Shown here piece after piece: positions 33,028 through 41,521 of a DNA stretch of 64,000 nucleotides; position 1 is the first letter of the stretch, and the number at the start of each line of letters is the position of its first letter. Source of the stretch: Saccharomonospora amisosensis. Lineage in GTDB: Bacteria > Actinomycetota > Actinomycetes > Mycobacteriales > Pseudonocardiaceae. Position numbers and translations under genes: made by a program. The DNA is taken from the NCBI RefSeq assembly GCF_011761185.1, contig NZ_JAAOYM010000001.1, positions 2,418,001 to 2,482,000 of the forward strand. The letters run 5' to 3'. Below the pieces are notes generated by a model that was given only the letters and a program-made list of their open reading frames with translations, was not told the DNA's origin and searched no databases.

Positions 33028-33990
33028 TTACCGGGGCAGTCGCACCTCGTGCGGTCGCTTGTCGGTGCGCAGGCCGCGCCAGGACGGGTGGCGCAGCCTG
33101 CCCTCGCCGGTCCACTGCCGGTGTTCCACTTCCCCGACCAGCGTCGGCTCCACCCAGGTGGCCTCGCGCGCGCGGTCGCGAGGTACCCCGGTGCCGAACG
33201 GGCTCGATTCCCGCCGCAGCGGTCGCAGTCGTTCCCCCATGTCAAGCAATGCCGCGTCGCTGAAACCCGTTCCCACATGGCCGATGTAGACGAGCGTTCC
33301 TCGCTCGTCGTGTGCGCCCAGCAGCAGCGAACCGAGCATGCCCGCCCTGCGGCCCTCGCCCGGTGTCCAGCCGCCGATCACCACCTCCTGGGTCAGCCGC
33401 AGCGGGGTCTTGATCCAGTGCCGAGATCTCGTGCCGGGGCGGTAGCTGGAGTCGAGTCGCTTGGCGACCACGCCCTCAAGGCCGTACTCGGCGGCGACCT
33501 CGAGCAGGTCGGCGCCTGAGGTGTTCGTGTAGTGGTCGGGCGTTCGCAGCAGCGGTGGGTGGTTCAGGCCGAGCCGGGCGAGCCGTTCCCTGCGCCGCTG
33601 ATACGGAAGTCCGAGCAGGTCGGCTCCGTCCAGCCGCAACAGATCGAACACGTAATAGCAGACCGGATAATCCCGCAGTAGCGCGGCGGTGGGGGAGGCA
33701 ACGTGCATTCTGGACTGCAGCCTGCCGAAATCCGGCCGGCCTCGCTCGTCCAGCGTGACAAGCTCACCGTCGAGCAGCACGGTACCGGCGATCGGACCCG
33801 CCAGTCGGGACAGCTCCGGGTAGGTGGCCGTGATGTCGCGCAGGTTTCGCGAGTGGGCGCGCACGCGTTCGCCGTCCGACCCGACGATGGCGCGAACCCC
33901 GTCCCACTTCCACTCGAACGCCCATTGTTCACCGGTGGGAACCCCGCCGAGGGTGGCGAGCATGGGCGGTATCGGCTCCGGCGGTGACAC
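33028..33990 (-). CDS. ATP-dependent DNA ligase (LigC/LigD ligase-domain type)
   Basis: Seals DNA nicks through a ligase-adenylate. The roughly 320-residue protein has motif I with the adenylated lysine (EWKWDGVRA, Lys28), motif III (TVLLDGELV), YYVFDLLRLDG, motif IV (LEGVVAKRLDSSY) and motif V (HWIKTPLR), followed by an OB-fold domain. It is the stand-alone ligase form found in actinobacterial non-homologous end joining or repair; no Ku or polymerase domain lies beside it. GTG 33990 is chosen because it gives the usual PPEPIPPMLA start; ATG 33963 is the alternative. It sits 19 bp after the glycosyltransferase stop and is probably co-transcribed. Confidence 0.88.
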   Translation of the reverse strand: MSPPEPIPPMLATLGGVPTGEQWAFEWKWDGVRAIVGSDGERVRAHSRNLRDITATYPELSRLAGPIAGTVLLDGELVTLDERGRPDFGRLQSRMHVASPTAALLRDYPVCYYVFDLLRLDGADLLGLPYQRRRERLARLGLNHPPLLRTPDHYTNTSGADLLEVAAEYGLEGVVAKRLDSSYRPGTRSRHWIKTPLRLTQEVVIGGWTPGEGRRAGMLGSLLLGAHDERGTLVYIGHVGTGFSDAALLDMGERLRPLRRESSPFGTGVPRDRAREATWVEPTLVGEVEHRQWTGEGRLRHPSWRGLRTDKRPHEVRLPR

Positions 33991-34009
33991 CAGGAACGTC
34001 GGCGCGGAC

Positions 34010-35032
34010 TCAGGCCACGGCCCGGTATACGCGCTCGTAGCGCTTGGCCATGGTCTCCACGTCGAAGCGGTCCTCCGCTTCCTCGCGACAGTCCTCAGCC
34101 GACAGCCGGCTCGCCCTGTGAATGGCGTCGGCGAGCTCGCCCGGCTCGTCACAGACGAATCCGGTCTTGCCGTGCGTGACGACCTCCGGGATGGCGCCCC
34201 TGCCGAGCGCGATGACGGGAGTGCCGCACGCCATCGCCTCGACCATCACGATGCCGAACGGTTCCTCCCAGCACACCGGGAACAGCAGGCAGCGGGCGGC
34301 GGAGAGCAGTTCCACCTTTTGTGCCCGCTCCACCTCACCGATCCACTCGACGTCCGGGCCGAGCAGCGGCTTCACCTCTCGTTCGAAGTACTTCAGCTCG
34401 TCCGGTTCGCGGCACTTGGCCGCGATCACCAGCTTGACCCCGGCCTCACGCGCGGCCGCGATCGCGTGCGGAATCCCCTTCTCCGGGCAGGTCCTGCCGA
34501 GGAAGAGCGCGAAGTCCGACTTGTTCTCCTGGAACGGGAACCGCTCCACCCGCACCGCGTTGTGCACCGTACCCACCCAGTTCAGGTTCGGCGCCATCCG
34601 GCGTTGCGCGTCGGAGACGGCCACCAGGTGCACGCTGTCGCCGAGGCCGCGGTAGTACTGCCCCATCTCACCGGTCACCGGCCCGTGCGCGGTCACCACC
34701 GTGGGCAAGGATCGGCCGCTGGCCAATAGCGGGCCTGCCAGGCTGTGGTCGTGCACGAGATCGGGCTCCAGCTTCTGCACGATCTCCGGCAACAGCGAGG
34801 CGTGGATGATCTCGGGCATCGCCTGTCCGAGTCGATCCTCATTGGGCTGTTCGCACGTCGGGATGAAATCCGCGGGTGTACCGTTGCGCCCCACCCCGAC
34901 CAGAGTGACCGAAAGGTCGCGAAAGGTAAGTTGCTCCACCAGGTCGGCGCACATGGATTCGATTCCACCGTAGGCCTTCGGCGGTAGCTCGAACCACGGT
35001 GGCGCCACCATGGCGATTTCGAGTTGGCTCAT
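34010..35032 (-). CDS. Family 4 glycosyltransferase
   Basis: The 340-residue GT-B enzyme has an N-terminal acceptor half (APPWFELPPKAYGGIE) and a C-terminal nucleotide-sugar half with FLGRTCPEKGIPHAI, AKCREPDELKYFE and the EPFGIVMVEAMACGTPVIAL motif containing the EX7E glutamates. GT4 enzymes retain the anomeric configuration; the donor and acceptor cannot be read from sequence. It is followed closely by the ligase gene and preceded by the glucosidase-type gene 60 bp upstream, which suggests a shared role in making or trimming a glucan or compatible solute. Confidence 0.88.
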   Translation of the reverse strand: MSQLEIAMVAPPWFELPPKAYGGIESMCADLVEQLTFRDLSVTLVGVGRNGTPADFIPTCEQPNEDRLGQAMPEIIHASLLPEIVQKLEPDLVHDHSLAGPLLASGRSLPTVVTAHGPVTGEMGQYYRGLGDSVHLVAVSDAQRRMAPNLNWVGTVHNAVRVERFPFQENKSDFALFLGRTCPEKGIPHAIAAAREAGVKLVIAAKCREPDELKYFEREVKPLLGPDVEWIGEVERAQKVELLSAARCLLFPVCWEEPFGIVMVEAMACGTPVIALGRGAIPEVVTHGKTGFVCDEPGELADAIHRASRLSAEDCREEAEDRFDVETMAKRYERVYRAVA

Positions 35033-35092
35033 GTTCGCCCCATTCCCTACTGAATATGGGGTGAAACAACAGCCCTTCGGACGAGGTACGCA

Positions 35093-37147
35093 CTACCGGA
35101 CAAGTTCGACATCGTCGCCAACGCCGCGCACGGTCGCTGTCTCGCCCCGCGCCTCGATGGAAATCCGCGCGTCGGCCAGCGGCACGTCGTCGATGACCAG
35201 CGCGCCGAACGACTCCGGAAGCACCGGAGCCACCCGTAGCCTGCCGTGCGGCAGGTCGGGCTCGACGCGCAGCAGCGTGCGCAGCAGGTGCACCGGCGCG
35301 GCGGAAGCCCAGGCCTGCGGCGAGCACGAGGTCGGGTACGGCACCGGATGGTCGTATTCTTCGCGATCGAACCCGCACATCAGTTCGGGAAGTCGCCCTT
35401 CGAACGCTCGGGCGGCGTCGAAGACGGCCGTGGCCACCCGCTGCGCGTGCCGGACGAAGCCGTAACGCAGCAGACCCGCCGCGATCAGCGCGTTGTCGTG
35501 CGGCCACACCGATCCGTTGTGGTAGCTCATCGGGTTGTACGCGCCCATGTCCGAGGCGAGGGTGCGCACCCCCCAGCCGCTGAACATGCTGGGCGCCAGC
35601 AGCGAGTCCGCCACCGAGGCGGCTCTGTCCTCGGCGAGGATGCCCGTCCACAGGCAGTGCCCGATGTTCGACGTCACCGAGTCGACAGGCCGCTTGTCGC
35701 CGTCCAAACCCGTCGCGTAGCGCCCCAGTTCCGGCAGCCAGAACCGCTCGTTGAACCGTTCCTTCAGCCGCGCGGCCCGGTGCCGCCAGTAGCGGCTGGT
35801 CTCGCCGTCACCGAGGCCGTCGGCGAGGCAGGCACGGGAAAGGAACGCCGCATAGGCGTAGCCCTGCACCTCGCACAGCGCGATCGGGGCCCGCGCGAGC
35901 TCACCGTCGGCGAAGTTGACGCCGTCCCAGGAGTCCTTCCAGCCCTGGTTGGCCAGGCCGCGTTCGGTGGCGCGCTCGTACTCCACGAACCCGTCGCCGT
36001 CGCGGTCGCCGTACTTGTCGATCCACTCCAGAGCACGGTCGGCGTTGGGGATGAGCGCTTCGACCCGCTCCCTGCCGATGCCCCACCGGCTCAGTTCGCC
36101 GAGCAACATCACGAACAGCGGTGTGGCGTCGACGGTGCCGTAGTAGATGTGGCTGCCGCCCAGCGCCAGCGACGCGTCCGCCCCGAACCGGACTTCGTGC
36201 AGGATACGGCCGGGTTCCTCCTCGCTGTCCGGATCGACCTCGCTGCCCTGGTGGTGTGCGAGGGTCTGCACGGTGCCCAGCGCCAGTGCCGGATCGATCG
36301 CGATGGACATCAGCGAGGCCAGAATCGAGTCGCGACCGAAAAGGGCCATGAACCACGGTGCACCCGCCGCGATGGCCACGTCGTGCGGGTAGGCGGGGTC
36401 GAAGATGCGCAGCGCGCCCAGATCCTCCCTGCTGCGCTGTAATGTCATGGCGAGTGCCCGGTTGTCGGCCCGCCGCAGCACCGGACCCTGCTCTCGCCAC
36501 CGCCGTGCCCGTACGGCGGGTTCGGAGTTCTCCACCGGGTGTTCCGGAGGGAACAGCGTGGCCGCGGCGGTTTCGTTGACGACGGGAGTAACGGTCACCG
36601 ACACCGACCACTGCCCGTCGGCCGGGATCGTGGCGCGGAAGGTGAGCCGGTCGCGTGAGTACTCGGCCCCCTCGGCGGTCACGCGCACACCTCTGCTACC
36701 GCCTGCCACGTACCGGGTCAGCCGCAGCTCGCTGCCGGTCACCTCCACCGCGTGCTGGCCGATTTCGCGGACCCGGTCCTCCTTGACCTCGAACAGGTCC
36801 GCGAAATCGGCGGCCACCTGTAGCGTCACGGTGCAACTGACTTGCCCGCGCCGGTAATTGCGTAACACGATGTCCTCGCGCATGCCGCCGCCGACATAGC
36901 GTTCCCTGCGAACCAGCAGGCTGCTTTCGACGCCCTCCCTGGAGTGCGCCCTGCCCACGAACCGGGCGTGGAACGGTTCCGGGGTCACAACGGTGAGGCC
37001 CTGCACCGGTTTTCCGTCGATCCGCAGGCTCCAACCCGACAGAATCCGGGTGTCCTGATAGAAGGCGCCCTGTGCGACGGAGCCGTCCAGCTCACCGTCG
37101 TCACCACAGACGCAAAACGATGTGCCGTGGACAAGGGTGACCGCCAT
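35093..37147 (-). CDS. Glycogen-debranching-type amylo-alpha-1,6-glucosidase family protein
   Basis: The 684-residue protein has an N-terminal beta-rich domain (about 1-220; HGTSFCVCGDDGEL, QGAFYQDTRILSGW) and an (alpha/alpha)6-barrel catalytic domain (about 260-600). The barrel has APWFMALFGRDSILASL, NQGWKDSWDG and NPMSYHNGSVWPHDNALIA. These blocks are typical of GDE_N plus GDE_C proteins, which hydrolyse alpha-1,6-linked glucose in glycogen-like or related glucans. ATG 37147 follows AGGAGG. It heads the leftward glucosidase-GT4-ligase set. The precise substrate is unknown. Confidence 0.88.
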   Translation of the reverse strand: MAVTLVHGTSFCVCGDDGELDGSVAQGAFYQDTRILSGWSLRIDGKPVQGLTVVTPEPFHARFVGRAHSREGVESSLLVRRERYVGGGMREDIVLRNYRRGQVSCTVTLQVAADFADLFEVKEDRVREIGQHAVEVTGSELRLTRYVAGGSRGVRVTAEGAEYSRDRLTFRATIPADGQWSVSVTVTPVVNETAAATLFPPEHPVENSEPAVRARRWREQGPVLRRADNRALAMTLQRSREDLGALRIFDPAYPHDVAIAAGAPWFMALFGRDSILASLMSIAIDPALALGTVQTLAHHQGSEVDPDSEEEPGRILHEVRFGADASLALGGSHIYYGTVDATPLFVMLLGELSRWGIGRERVEALIPNADRALEWIDKYGDRDGDGFVEYERATERGLANQGWKDSWDGVNFADGELARAPIALCEVQGYAYAAFLSRACLADGLGDGETSRYWRHRAARLKERFNERFWLPELGRYATGLDGDKRPVDSVTSNIGHCLWTGILAEDRAASVADSLLAPSMFSGWGVRTLASDMGAYNPMSYHNGSVWPHDNALIAAGLLRYGFVRHAQRVATAVFDAARAFEGRLPELMCGFDREEYDHPVPYPTSCSPQAWASAAPVHLLRTLLRVEPDLPHGRLRVAPVLPESFGALVIDDVPLADARISIEARGETATVRGVGDDVELVR

Positions 37148-37264
37148 GCCGGACCTCCTGCGGCGCTCGGTTGCGGCCACGGCGGGAACGTCCCACCGTG
37201 GGGCTGGCCACTCATTGTCCCCTCAGTGGGCGTCCCCCGGTGTCGTTTCCCGGGTGTCGTTTGT

Positions 37265-37801
37265 TCAGTGGTCCGGTCCTGGCCCGCCCTGCCATTGGTG
37301 CACGCCCGCGCCGAGCGCGTAGGTCAGATGACCGCCGAGCGCACCACCCACGCCGACCGCGAGCAGGCCCAGCATTCCCCACACCATGCCGGCGGTGTGG
37401 GCGCCCGCCGCCCTGCGCCGGTGCGACACCAGGTAGCAGGCCGCCGCGACCGTGTTGGCCGCGGCGTGCAGCGCGCCGACCCGCCGCTGTGTCAGCGACA
37501 TGTGAGAAAGGTCGGCGACGCCGGCGGCCACGGCGGGCGGCGTGAGAGCCAGCCCGATGCCCACGAGTTCGCGCGCCGCGTCCCGTTGCCCGGTGAGGTC
37601 CAGTGCGGCCGAGCAGACCCACGCACCGATGGGCACCGTGACCACCAGCGGGTGCAGCGGGTGGCCGAGCCAGGAACCGCGCAGCGCGGCGTCGGTTCGG
37701 GTGCCCGCCAGCACGTTGTGCACGGCTCGCGTGAGTTTCGTGGACGACCGGTCGAACAGGGTGACCGATTCGGCCTTGCGCAACATCCGGTTCAGGTTCA
37801 T
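37265..37801 (-). CDS. DUF2231 membrane protein
   Basis: The 178-residue protein has about four hydrophobic helices. The N-terminal part carries the family motif LGHPLHPLVVTVPIGAW (about 46-62), which contains histidines. DUF2231 proteins are small membrane proteins, some proposed to bind haem, with no proven function. It is transcribed leftward, 117 bp upstream of the glucosidase gene, and is divergent from the PoxB-like gene. The gap to the glucosidase shows only a short repeated GTGTCGTTT motif. Confidence 0.8.
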   Translation of the reverse strand: MNLNRMLRKAESVTLFDRSSTKLTRAVHNVLAGTRTDAALRGSWLGHPLHPLVVTVPIGAWVCSAALDLTGQRDAARELVGIGLALTPPAVAAGVADLSHMSLTQRRVGALHAAANTVAAACYLVSHRRRAAGAHTAGMVWGMLGLLAVGVGGALGGHLTYALGAGVHQWQGGPGPDH

Positions 37802-37926
37802 CGCGGGGTGTGGTACCCGCGAGGTGCGGCCTCAACCGCCACGGCCGATCCCGTCACCGATGAGGGGTTGGCTTCGCCGGGTCCGGGTAGCCGCAGTGCG
37901 AGTTCCGTGACAGTTATGGAGGCAGC

Positions 37927-39717
37927 ATGGCCGAGACGGTCGCCGACTACGTGCTCCGGCGCCTGCGGGAATGGGACGTCGAGCAGGTCTTCAGCTACCC
38001 CGGAGACGGCATCAACGGGATCGTCGCCGCGTTCGGAGCCGCGGACAACCAGCCACGGTTCGTGCAGTCCCGCCACGAGGAGATGTCGGCGCTGCAAGCC
38101 GTCGGCTACGCCAAGTTCAGCGGCAAGGTGGGTGTCTGCCTCGCGACCTCCGGCCCCGGGGCGATCCACCTGCTCAACGGACTGTACGACGCCAAGCTGG
38201 ACCACGTACCCGTGGTTGCCATCGTCGGGCAGACGGCACGCAGCGCGATGGGCGGCAGCTACCAGCAGGAGGTGGACCTGCAGGCGCTGTTCAAGGACGT
38301 GGCCTCGGAGTACCTGGTCGAGGTCAACGTCGCCGAGCAGTTGCCCAACGCGCTTGACAGGGCGGTGCGCACTGCCCAGTCCCGGCGCGCCCCGACCGTG
38401 ATGATCATTCCCGCGGACCTGCAGGAGGAGCCCTACCAGCCGCCGAGGCACGAGTTCAAGCACGTCCCTTCCAGCGAGCCCAGCTCCGCCCGCGCGATCG
38501 TCACCCCTGCGGAGGACGAGCTGGCCCGAGCCGCCGATGTGCTCAACGAGGGCAGCAGGGTGGCCATTCTGGCGGGCCAGGGCGCGCGCAACGCCGCCGA
38601 GGAGCTGAGGCAGGTGGCCGAGGTGACCGGGGCCGGGGTGGCGAAGGCGCTGCTCGGCAAGGACGTGCTGCCCGACGACCTGCCCTACGTCACCGGTTCG
38701 ATCGGCCTGCTCGGCACCCGGCCGAGCTACGAGTTGATGCGTGACTGCGACACGCTGCTCATCGTGGGCTCCAACCTGCCGTACAGCCAGTTCCTGCCCG
38801 ACTTCGGCAGTGCGCGTGCCGTGCAGATCGACATCGACGGCAGCATGATCGGCATGCGCTACCCGACCGAGGTGAACCTCGTGGGCGAGGCGAAGAGCAC
38901 GCTGCGTTCGCTGCTGCCGCTGCTGCGACGCAAGTCGGATACCGCGTGGCGTTCCACCGTCGAGGGCAACGTCGACTCCTGGTGGCGGACCATGGAGCAG
39001 CAGGCGATGCTCGACGCCGAACCGGTCAACCCCATCCGGGTGGTGCACGAACTGTCCGCGCGTGCGCCCCATGACGCGGTGTTCACGGCGGACTCGGGTT
39101 CCTCGACCAACTGGTACGCCCGTAACCTGCGGATGCGGGGCCGGATGCGTGGGTCGCTCTCGGGCACGCTCGCGACGATGGGCGCTGGGGTGCCGTACGC
39201 GATCGGCGCGAAGTTCGCCTTCCCGCAGCGGCCAGTGATCGCGCTGGTCGGTGACGGTGCCATGCAGATGAACGGCATGGCCGAACTCATCACCGCCGCC
39301 AGGTACCGGGAGCTGTGGCAGGACCCCAGGCTGGTGGTGTGCGTGTTCAGCAACGGCGACCTGAACCAGGTGACCTGGGAGCTGCGCGCGTTGGGTGGGG
39401 CACCGAAGTTCGAGGAGTCGCAGAGTTTGCCGGTGGTCTCCTACGCCGACTTCGCTCGCGCGGTCGGCTTGGAGGGGGTCGCGGTGTCCGATCCCGCCGA
39501 CCTGGGTGCGGCATGGGATCGGGTGCTCGCCGCCGACCGGCCCGCCGTGCTCGATGTTCGCTGCGATCCGGAGGTGCCGCCCATCCCGCCGCATGCCACC
39601 TTCGAGCAGGTGAAGTCCACCACCGAGGCGCTACTCAAGGGCGACCCCAATGCCTGGCACATTCTGGTGCAGGGAACGAAAACCAAGGCGCAGGAGGCGC
39701 TGCCCTCGGTGCGGTGA
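37927..39717 (+). CDS. TPP-dependent pyruvate oxidase/dehydrogenase-like enzyme (PoxB-like)
   Basis: The 596-residue enzyme has the three-domain thiamine-diphosphate fold. The N-terminal PYR domain has the catalytic Glu in SRHEEMSAL (about 51), the central domain carries FAD-family features, and the C-terminal PP domain has VGDGAMQMNGMAEL with Asn in SNGDLNQVTWE for Mg-TPP. Within this family it looks closest to pyruvate:quinone oxidoreductase (PoxB); acetolactate-synthase-like or other pyruvate-decarboxylating enzymes remain possible. ATG 37927 follows GGAGG. If it is PoxB-like it would feed electrons to menaquinone for the bd oxidase. Confidence 0.82.
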   Translation: MAETVADYVLRRLREWDVEQVFSYPGDGINGIVAAFGAADNQPRFVQSRHEEMSALQAVGYAKFSGKVGVCLATSGPGAIHLLNGLYDAKLDHVPVVAIVGQTARSAMGGSYQQEVDLQALFKDVASEYLVEVNVAEQLPNALDRAVRTAQSRRAPTVMIIPADLQEEPYQPPRHEFKHVPSSEPSSARAIVTPAEDELARAADVLNEGSRVAILAGQGARNAAEELRQVAEVTGAGVAKALLGKDVLPDDLPYVTGSIGLLGTRPSYELMRDCDTLLIVGSNLPYSQFLPDFGSARAVQIDIDGSMIGMRYPTEVNLVGEAKSTLRSLLPLLRRKSDTAWRSTVEGNVDSWWRTMEQQAMLDAEPVNPIRVVHELSARAPHDAVFTADSGSSTNWYARNLRMRGRMRGSLSGTLATMGAGVPYAIGAKFAFPQRPVIALVGDGAMQMNGMAELITAARYRELWQDPRLVVCVFSNGDLNQVTWELRALGGAPKFEESQSLPVVSYADFARAVGLEGVAVSDPADLGAAWDRVLAADRPAVLDVRCDPEVPPIPPHATFEQVKSTTEALLKGDPNAWHILVQGTKTKAQEALPSVR

Positions 39718-39730
39718 GCGGCCGCCCAGC

Positions 39731-39835
39731 CCCGCGAGTCCCCCGCTCCTGCCCGCGAGTCCCCCGCTCCTGCCCGCGAGTCCCCCGCTCCTGCCCGCGA
39801 GTCCCCCGCTCCTGCCCGCGAGTCCCCCGCTGCGG
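39731..39835. repeat. 21-bp tandem repeat array, copy 2 (opposite orientation)
   Basis: Four perfect 21-bp units start at 39731, 39752, 39773 and 39794, with a fifth that diverges at its end. Each unit starts CCCGCGAGTCCC and ends CCGCTCCTG, the reverse complement of the unit at 1808-1920. The array begins 13 bp after the PoxB-like stop codon. There are no spacers, so it is not a CRISPR. Confidence 0.9.
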
Positions 39836-39858
39836 TCATCGGGCGTCGAGGACCCCGG

Positions 39859-39876
39859 AGGTGTTGCCGAACACCT
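39859..39876 (+). terminator. Short hairpin downstream of the 21-bp repeats
   Basis: AGGTGTT-GCCG-AACACCT is a perfect 7-bp stem with a 4-base loop, placed after the repeat array and before the next gene. It could end transcripts of the PoxB-like gene. It is short and lacks a U-tract. The rest of this 286-bp gap holds a CCACCGG triplication (about 39894-39915) and nothing else I can name. Confidence 0.35.
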
Positions 39877-40003
39877 GGTCGCCGACCTGAGCCACCGGCC
39901 ACCGGCCACCGGCTCGGTGGTTCGTGACCTTGGGCCCTGTCGCGGGTGTCTGCCTTTCGGGCAGCCTCGACGGCGCGTACACCGCGTCGGAAAGGGTCAG
40001 CCC

Positions 40004-40363
40004 ATGGGTTTGAAGAACGTCTGGATCAGCACGCTCAGCGACGGGCTGATCAGGGCGGATCAGGTCGTCGGGATCGAAAGCCACCGCACGCCCGAACTGA
40101 CCGGCAAGGTCTCCAGGTGGCTGCTCGATGTCACGCTTGCCGTTCCCGCGGGCAGCGGGAACACCGACGGCTGGGACGTTGCGGAACTGCACCGGACGCT
40201 GGCGCAAAGCGACACCGAACCCCGCGGCGTCCCTGGGGAACTGGCCCGGACGCTGGACCGGCTGGGGGAGGAGGACGAGGGCGGTGTGCTCAGCGTGGTG
40301 GCGCGCGATGGGGCGCTGCGGCTGGAGTTCACTCCGTTCGAGCAGGAGCGCGACCGGGACTGA
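40004..40363 (+). CDS. Hypothetical protein, 119 residues
   Basis: I do not recognise a family. The small soluble protein starts MGLKNVWISTLSDGLIRADQ, is acidic in its second half (LGEEDEGG) and has no transmembrane segment or cysteine. Weak beta-strand pattern and a regular hydrophobic spacing suggest a folded domain. ATG 40004 follows AAAGGG. It stands alone between the PoxB-like gene and a convergent symporter gene. The good start context and codon use of the surrounding genome support a real gene. Confidence 0.65.
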   Translation: MGLKNVWISTLSDGLIRADQVVGIESHRTPELTGKVSRWLLDVTLAVPAGSGNTDGWDVAELHRTLAQSDTEPRGVPGELARTLDRLGEEDEGGVLSVVARDGALRLEFTPFEQERDRD

Positions 40364-40395
40364 TTTCGCGGCCGGGCTCGCCGCCGGGTCCGGCC

Positions 40396-41370
40396 TCAGC
40401 CGCCCGTCGTCGCGCGTTCCCCCGGACGCGGCCGAGCGGGCTTGCGTGCCCAGTACGTCGCCAGCGCCGAACCGGACACGTTGTGCCACACCGAGAACAG
40501 CGCGGCGGGCAACGCCGCCAGTGGTGCGAAGTGGGTGGTGGCGAGGCTGGCCGAAAGGCCGGAGTTCTGCATGCCCACCTCGATGCTGACGGCTCGCCGT
40601 GCGGACTCGTCCAGCCCGGTCAATGTGGCCGCGAGGTAGCCGAGTACCAACCCCACGGCGTTGTGCGCCACGACCGCGGCTACCAGCAGCGCGCTGCCCG
40701 CGGTGACCACGTCGGCGTTGGCTCCCACGACCGCGGCGACGACCACGACGATGCCGGTCACCGATACCAGCGGCAGGTAGGGCAGCACCCGTTCCACGTA
40801 GCGCGCCGCCAGCGCGCGCACGACCAGCCCCGCGACCACCGGAACCAGCACGATCTGCACGATGGACTCGAACAGCGCCCAGAATCCGACCGGCAGGTCG
40901 GAGCCCGCCAGCCACAGCACCAGCAGTGGCGTCAGCAGCGGTGCCAGCAGCGTGGCCACCGAGGTCATCGTCACCGACAGCGCCACGTCGCCCTTGGCCA
41001 GATACACGATCACGTTGCTCGCCGTGCCGCCGGGTGCCGCGCCCACCAGCACCATGCCAACCAGCAACAGACCGGACAGCCCGAACACCCAACTGATGGC
41101 CCACGCGGCGAGCGGCATGATCAGGAACTGGGCGGCCAGCCCGAGCAGCACGGTCCAGGGCCGACGCAGCACCAGAGCGAAGTCAGCCACCCGCAAGGTG
41201 AGGCCCATCCCGAACATGATCACGCCGAGCAGCAGCGGGATGTAGTCCGCGGCCGCCGCGGCCTGTTCGGGGATCACCAGTCCGGCGACACCGCCGAGTA
41301 CCACCAGCACCGCGAACCAGCGGCCGGCGAAATCGGCGACCCTGCGAAGCCTGCCACGCTGCGCGGCCAT
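40396..41370 (-). CDS. Bile acid:sodium symporter family (BASS-like) transporter
   Basis: The roughly 324-residue membrane protein has nine or ten hydrophobic helices and the family blocks IMFGMGLTLRVADF, VGAAPGGTASNVIVYLAKGDVALSV and EVGMQNSGLSASLA. Members co-transport sodium with organic anions such as bile acids, pyruvate or pantoate; the substrate here is unknown. ATG 41370 has GAGGTG upstream; the GTG at 41376 is an alternative. It is divergent from the CrtI-like oxidoreductase, which could suggest a lipid or terpenoid substrate, but that is speculation. Confidence 0.87.
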   Translation of the reverse strand: MAAQRGRLRRVADFAGRWFAVLVVLGGVAGLVIPEQAAAAADYIPLLLGVIMFGMGLTLRVADFALVLRRPWTVLLGLAAQFLIMPLAAWAISWVFGLSGLLLVGMVLVGAAPGGTASNVIVYLAKGDVALSVTMTSVATLLAPLLTPLLVLWLAGSDLPVGFWALFESIVQIVLVPVVAGLVVRALAARYVERVLPYLPLVSVTGIVVVVAAVVGANADVVTAGSALLVAAVVAHNAVGLVLGYLAATLTGLDESARRAVSIEVGMQNSGLSASLATTHFAPLAALPAALFSVWHNVSGSALATYWARKPARPRPGERATTGG

Positions 41371-41521
41371 GTTCACCTCACGGAGATCGTCTTGTGCCTC
41401 AACCGGGTGAGCACTCTAAACGGAGATCACCGACTGTTCCAGGGTTGTGTGCACGCCAGCACGTCACACGGCGCTGGCGCGAGCCGCCCTCGGCGAGGCA
41501 GGCGGGTATGGTCGGCTGCCA

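Noticed and set aside
39731-39835. Possible CRISPR array
   Set aside because: The 21-bp units are directly joined without spacers, and no cas gene is present.
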